Origin: Psychrobacillus sp044762655
GTDB taxonomy: Bacteria; Bacillota; Bacilli; Bacillales_A; Planococcaceae
DNA: 64,000 nt
Assembly (NCBI RefSeq): GCF_044762655.1
Contig: NZ_JBIWER010000001.1
Span: 922,649 to 986,648 of the forward strand
Direction of reading: 5' to 3'
Positions 62,437 through 64,000 of the stretch are shown one piece after another. The notes below the pieces were generated by a model that saw only the letters and a program-made list of their open reading frames with translations, did not search any database and was not told where the DNA came from. Within the stretch, counting starts at the first letter, position 1. Every line of letters starts with the position of its first letter. The translations under genes and the position numbers were made by a program.

Positions 62437-62995
62437 ACTCAATTCTCCGTTTTTCATCCTCTATATAGTCATAAACATTCAATATTTCTTTGTCATAGTC
62501 GTTTTCGATTTCAAAATACCTAACACCTACTTGTAAACATTTTGTTTTAAATTCTTTATGTTCCTTGATTAGTTCTTTTATCGTTCTTTCTTCGGGCCAA
62601 TTACGGAGTTCAACAGCATTCCTATGTTTCACTATTTTTGTTTCGAAGTTTTCTTGAATATAATTCGTCGAAAAACCAAAGAATACTGGAATGATTTTTT
62701 CTGAATAATTGATGTCAAAGCCCTTCATATAGTGAGGCAATATATAGCATCCTTCAATAATGATATGTTGTTCATTCTCGATATTTGTCATAATAATCCC
62801 TCTTAATATTGGCCAGAGCTTATCTCCAATGAATTCGGTACTATCTAGTGGTGTAAATCCACAATTCTTATCTCCTCTGTACAAGCCCATTTTTAAATGG
62901 TCTATAGAGAGATAAGAAATATGATATTTTTCTAGCAACTTTTGAGCCATCAATGTTTTTCCAGTACCACTTACAGCACTTATTAAAATAACCAT
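62426..62995 (-). CDS. P-loop nucleotide-binding (kinase-like) protein
   Basis: 189 residues. Walker A SAVSGTGKTLMAQKLL at 6-21; IIIEGCYILPHYM near 78 is the Walker-B-like strand; ELRNWPEERTIKEL near 130 is a lid-like segment. Looks like a small zeta-toxin/phosphoglycerate-kinase-like P-loop kinase, substrate unknown. The terminal LLK-stop (AAG TAA) overlaps the A palindrome. Confidence 0.75.
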   Translation of the reverse strand: MVILISAVSGTGKTLMAQKLLEKYHISYLSIDHLKMGLYRGDKNCGFTPLDSTEFIGDKLWPILRGIIMTNIENEQHIIIEGCYILPHYMKGFDINYSEKIIPVFFGFSTNYIQENFETKIVKHRNAVELRNWPEERTIKELIKEHKEFKTKCLQVGVRYFEIENDYDKEILNVYDYIEDEKRRIELLK

Positions 62996-63025
62996 TTATT
63001 ACTCCCATCTGATTTATTTGTTTAT

Positions 63026-63057
63026 TACACTAAACTGCCGCGTTAGTTGAAGAAAGT
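63026..63057 (-). repeat. Array repeat 31 (B/A hybrid)
   Basis: CACTAAACTGCCGCGTTAGT with A-type end TGAAG, no hairpin. Confidence 0.8.
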
Positions 63058-63063
63058 CATACA

Positions 63064-63294
63064 TTAATTTTCTGTTTCTTTTCCTTCTCTCTCTTTTACA
63101 TATCTTTCGTACACCTCTTTCACTCTGTCATTGCTATTGGCTGGTACTACTTGTTTATGAATCTCATTAATTAAAATATATGACCTGAAAATGACTCCGA
63201 CAATAATTGCACAAACCATATAGGTTCCAAAAAAACCGAGCATAGCCAAGATACCTAAAAGCCCAGCTAATAGAATGGATAACAATAACTTCAT
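63064..63294 (-). CDS. Small membrane protein (intact copy of the pseudogene at 47353)
   Basis: 76 residues: MKLLLSILLAGLLGILAMLGF anchor, second hydrophobic stretch ICAIIVGVIFRSYI-type near 30, basic and acidic tail (VKEVYERYVKEREGKETEN). RBS GGGGGGAG. Intact here, frameshifted in the 47 kb copy. Confidence 0.72.
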   Translation of the reverse strand: MKLLLSILLAGLLGILAMLGFFGTYMVCAIIVGVIFRSYILINEIHKQVVPANSNDRVKEVYERYVKEREGKETEN

Positions 63295-63363
63295 AAAACT
63301 CCCCCCCTTAATCTAATCTGCCTACCTGTAATCCACTAAATGTTCGGATTGTTGAACACAAGT

Positions 63364-63440
63364 TATTTAACTAACCAGCTGCGTTAATTCAAGAAAAAAG
63401 TGCCAACCCCAGACTTGAAGTAAAGCACCCATTTTATTCA
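63364..63440 (-). repeat. Array repeat 32 (short, degenerate)
   Basis: AACTAACCAGCTGCGTTAATT, AAAGTGCC hairpin arm, GAAGTAAAGCACCC; left member of an empty doublet. No gene between 63295 and 63689. Confidence 0.8.
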
Positions 63441-63489
63441 AAAATTTACATATCTAACTTATTCAACATCACTCTTAATACTCCTTCTT

Positions 63490-63622
63490 ATTCAACTAAA
63501 CTACCCCGTTAGTTTAAGTGTACCGATTCACAATTCATTTCTGAGATCTACTTGATTTTTCGTATAAAAAAATAAACCATCGATAAATGATGGTCTTGTT
63601 TAACTAAAGCACCCGTGAGTTG
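63490..63622 (-). repeat. Array repeat 33 (long type)
   Basis: B at 63493-63513 (AACTAAACTACCCCGTTAGTT), block AAGTGTACCGATTCACAATTCA, hairpin ACCATCG / CGATAAATGATGG, A half ACTAAAGCACCCGTGAGTTG. Confidence 0.87.
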
Positions 63623-63623
63623 A

Positions 63624-63678
63624 AGAACAGGGCTGTCTCCTGACAGTCCTGTTCTGTTAATGTACCCGTTAATGTAAA
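63624..63678 (-). repeat. Hairpin plus A-like element (repeat 34)
   Basis: Perfect stem AACAGGGCTGTC / GACAGTCCTGTT (63625-63654), then GTTAATGTACCCGTTAATGT, a relaxed A palindrome. Confidence 0.65.
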
Positions 63679-63689
63679 AACACATTGTG

Positions 63690-63818
63690 TTAATCTTGAA
63701 TCATTTCTTTGGACAGTTTTTCAAATAGTTCTACTGGCATTGTGAATTTTGTTGTTTTCTCATTACGCACATATGTAACTATTTCTACTTGATTCCCTTT
63801 TCTTTCAACTTGCGCCAC
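63690..63818 (-). CDS. Small hypothetical protein, possibly 5'-truncated
   Basis: 42 residues from GTG: basic and beta-strand pattern (GNQVEIVTYVRNEKTTKF), then a short helix (PVELFEKLSKEMIQD). It begins 5 bases from an A palindrome without a B element or a clear RBS, so the natural 5' end may be lost. Not recognised. Confidence 0.45.
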   Translation of the reverse strand: MAQVERKGNQVEIVTYVRNEKTTKFTMPVELFEKLSKEMIQD

Positions 63819-63822
63819 TCGT

Positions 63823-63848
63823 TTACTAAAGCACCCGTTAGTTGAATA
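63823..63848 (-). repeat. Array repeat 35 (A half)
   Basis: TTACTAAAGCACCCGTTAGTTGAATA, 12 bases after the stop of the last gene. Confidence 0.85.
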
Positions 63849-63859
63849 AACTTATTTCA

Positions 63860-64000
63860 TCATTTTTTTGCAAGTGTGTAATGATAATGTAGTTGATCAT
63901 CAATTTCAACATTCCCTCTAAGGTGAAAACCACATTTTGCTATTACTTTATTTGAAGCTACATTTCGTGGAAGAACCACAGCATTCAACTGTTCAACATC
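63860..64000 (-). CDS. GNAT-family acetyltransferase, C-terminal part (cut by window edge)
   Basis: 46 residues visible: LNAVVLPRNVASNKVIAKCGFHLRG is the classical GNAT ending (N-x-x-S-x-x-V-x-x-K-x-GF), followed by a last strand IDDQLHYHYTLAKK. The rest lies beyond 64000. Confidence 0.8.
   Translation of the reverse strand, partial: DVEQLNAVVLPRNVASNKVIAKCGFHLRGNVEIDDQLHYHYTLAKK

Noticed and set aside
35661..63848. CRISPR array
   Set aside because: Units are hundreds of bases apart with genes between them, repeats are structured and variable in length, and no cas genes are present.
35661..63848. Plain MITE family
   Set aside because: Copies lack constant target-site duplications by eye and keep one orientation and a fixed position relative to genes (stop - A - terminator - B - RBS), which random MITE insertion would not give. 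Not fully excluded without a genome survey.
35661..64000. Classical integron
   Set aside because: No tyrosine recombinase (IntI) or attI is present in the window, and the palindromes do not match RYYYAAC/GTTRRRY at all positions. Only the layout is integron-like.

Overview
The window looks like a chromosomal segment of a low-GC, endospore-forming member of the Bacillales (Bacillaceae/Planococcaceae type). Evidence: a cotJABC spore-coat operon, a T-box leader, sigma-B-type promoters, strong AGGAGG ribosome binding sites, metI/metC methionine genes behind what looks like the tail of an S-box, and degenerate copies of intergenic repeats that I recall from Bacillus-like genomes. The species cannot be fixed from the sequence alone.

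Positions 1 to about 35.5 kb are ordinary chromosome in compact operons. In order: a methionine operon (metI, metC, MetE-like methyltransferase); a sigma-B-type gene for a duplicated YjzC-like protein; an acyl-CoA degradation set on the minus strand (acyl-CoA dehydrogenase, thiolase, SDR); an FMN reductase; an AEC-family transporter; cotJABC; a TetR/MMPL pair; an SDR gene behind MhqR-like palindromes; PBP4-type carboxypeptidase; PadR plus a membrane partner; an erythromycin-esterase-family protein; a T-box-controlled MFS transporter; a TVP38-family protein with a phosphoesterase; a flavin reductase; a sigma-B-type general-stress protein; a C45-type acyltransferase; topB; P1 peptidase with a YunD-like nucleotidase; tspO; a 1242-residue secreted nuclease; and DUF1028 and metallo-beta-lactamase-fold genes.

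From about 35.66 kb to the end of the window the organisation changes completely. About 35 whole or partial copies of one repeat family lie in 28 kb, and I saw none before that point. In the sense of the minus-strand genes a full copy reads: palindrome A (AACTAA-CGGGTGC-TTTAGTT), then an intrinsic-terminator hairpin with a T tract, then palindrome B (AACTAA-CGCGGCAG-TTTAGTT, variable centre), and then the ribosome binding site of the next gene. Between copies sit one or two small genes, nearly all on the minus strand. They encode small membrane proteins, GNAT acetyltransferases, a lipoprotein, a P-loop kinase-like protein, DUF2785, a methylmalonyl-CoA-epimerase-like protein, an SDR, an M50-like protease and a PilZ protein. 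Only a few genes run the other way: two chemoreceptors, a PAS-GGDEF-EAL protein, a tiny membrane protein and an HxlR fragment. The stretch also carries a duplicated gene with one copy dead, gene fragments (HxlR, TetR, LuxR, chemoreceptor), 'empty' repeat doublets and an ORF-less group II intron remnant abutting an A palindrome. The layout resembles an integron gene-cassette array, but no integrase is in the window and the repeat is not a standard attC site. This is the most interesting object here. The array continues past the right edge.

c-di-GMP and chemotaxis genes (PilZ, PAS-GGDEF-EAL, dCache-GGDEF, two intact chemoreceptors and one broken one) are interspersed with the array and are probably partly native chromosome into which cassettes have been placed.
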